Positions 5,788-6,374 of a stretch of 6,374 nucleotides of DNA are shown here, one piece after another. A program made the translations under genes and the position numbers. Source of the DNA: a candidate division FCPU426 bacterium (GTDB lineage Bacteria; Oederibacteriota; PGYV01; Palsa-1178). The notes under the pieces were generated by a model. That model was not told the origin of the DNA. It worked only from the letters and a program-made list of their open reading frames with translations, and made no database searches. Location: positions 7,815-14,188 of the forward strand of contig PMTB01000114.1 of the NCBI GenBank assembly GCA_003167475.1, given 5' to 3'. Position 1 is the stretch's first letter, and every line of letters starts with the position of its first letter.

Positions 5788-5791
5788 AACC

Positions 5792-6374
5792 ATGGACAAC
5801 AACAAGGGTTTATTCGGGAAAACAAAGGAATTTCTGATTGGCGGAGCCAGGAGCGTGCGCGATCCGAAAATATTCCACCAGATATCATTAATCGCGCTGC
5901 TGGCCTGGATAGGCCTGGGAGCCGACGGTATGACCTCGTCATGCTATGGGCCGGAAGAGTCGTTTTTGACCCTGGGCGCCCATTATGCGTTGGGTATATT
6001 TGTGGCGCTGGCCACCATGATAACGATATTTGTGATAAGCGCAAGCTATTCACAGCTGATAGAACTTTTTCCGGCAGGAGGCGGTGGTTACCTGGTGGCG
6101 AGCAAACTGCTCTCCCCGGAACTTGGCGTTATTTCGGGATCCGCCCTTATTATCGATTATGTGCTGACTATAAGCCTTTCAATAGCCTCGGGAGCCGACG
6201 CCCTTTTTTCTTTTTTACCGGTGAATTTCCAGGTCTATAAGTTCTGGTTCGCCATCGGAGGGGTATTGCTGCTCATGATGATGAACTTAAGGGGGGTCAA
6301 GGAATCCATCGCGGTCATATACACGTTATTTGTTGTTTTTGTAGTCACTCTCCTGATCATAATCATGTATTCTT
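5792..6374 (+). CDS. KimA/KUP-like potassium transporter of the APC superfamily (3' end outside window)
   Basis: The frame is open to the window end, giving 194 complete codons of a protein expected to exceed 500 residues. A short cytoplasmic N-terminus leads into helices at about 32-50, 64-84, 112-136, 150-166 and 173-193. The sequence follows Bacillus KimA (YdaO): GADGMTSSCYGPEE (43-56) matches its first helix, FPAGGGGYLVAS (93-104) the next conserved turn, and IDYVLTISLSIASGADA (121-137) its third helix. The residues I recall as K+ or H+ coupling sites in KimA (D36, Y43, D117, T121, S125) correspond here to D45, Y52, D122, T126 and S130, all conserved. That favours proton-coupled potassium uptake over amino-acid transport, though APC relatives are often labelled amino-acid permeases. 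Many relatives carry a C-terminal USP domain, not visible here. Confidence 0.85.
   Translation, partial: MDNNKGLFGKTKEFLIGGARSVRDPKIFHQISLIALLAWIGLGADGMTSSCYGPEESFLTLGAHYALGIFVALATMITIFVISASYSQLIELFPAGGGGYLVASKLLSPELGVISGSALIIDYVLTISLSIASGADALFSFLPVNFQVYKFWFAIGGVLLLMMMNLRGVKESIAVIYTLFVVFVVTLLIIIMYS

Larger units (their letters stand above)
5401..5791. other. Gene-poor, AT-rich intergenic region with possible structured leader
   Basis: This 391-bp stretch lies between the permease gene and the KimA-like transporter gene. It holds a weak possible terminator, a likely promoter, several inverted repeats and a GC-rich hairpin just before the transporter gene. No tRNA, insertion sequence or CRISPR repeat is visible. 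I compared it by eye with the c-di-AMP (ydaO/yuaA), purine and c-di-GMP riboswitch consensus patterns and found none convincing. The only open frame of note is a 42-codon ORF without a usable ribosome site. Confidence 0.6.

Noticed and set aside
5941..6240. 99-codon + strand frame overlapping the KimA-like gene
   Set aside because: The KimA-like frame over the same bases shows conserved family motifs throughout; the other frame is arginine- and glycine-rich without a domain.

Overview
The window comes from a Gram-negative-type (diderm) bacterium. It encodes a predicted outer-membrane beta-barrel protein with a Sec signal peptide, and a zinc-binding protein whose signal peptide has no lipobox cysteine, so that protein should be free in a periplasm. 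Base composition is moderate, ATA isoleucine codons are frequent, and coding is dense and all on the + strand. This would suit a little-cultured lineage such as Elusimicrobiota or Omnitrophota, or a deltaproteobacterial relative, but the sequence alone does not settle the phylum.

Region 1 (1-2172) holds two sensor-type proteins without output domains. The first is the C-terminal part of a KdpD-like protein: the end of a universal-stress domain, a DUF4118 four-helix membrane domain and a GAF domain. It stops where the histidine kinase would normally begin. The second is a membrane-anchored protein resembling the four-helix-bundle sensor domain of chemoreceptors. It has an internal repeat and no methyl-accepting domain.

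Region 2 (2198-5400) is a zinc (or related divalent metal) uptake operon. A well-formed promoter (TTGATT-17-TATAAT) is covered by a 21-bp palindrome that looks like a Fur-family (Zur-like) operator. The genes are, in order: a small two-helix membrane protein with a His/Cys metal-binding loop, an outer-membrane porin-like protein, a ZnuA-type binding protein and a ZnuB-type permease. Together they could carry metal across the outer membrane, through the periplasm and across the inner membrane. The ATPase subunit (ZnuC) is missing from the window. A strong hairpin without a U-tract separates the binding-protein and permease genes, and a complementary sequence could mask the porin ribosome binding site.

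Region 3 (5401-5791) is about 390 bases without a convincing gene. It has a weak possible terminator, a likely promoter near 5559-5586, and several interlocking inverted repeats that could form a structured leader RNA.

Region 4 (5792-6374, cut by the window end) is the N-terminal third of a KimA/KUP-like APC-superfamily transporter. The residues known to bind potassium in KimA are conserved where visible.

The flanking genes (KdpD-like sensor module, KimA-like transporter) point to potassium homeostasis. The zinc operon between them has its own promoter and operator and reads as a separate cassette.
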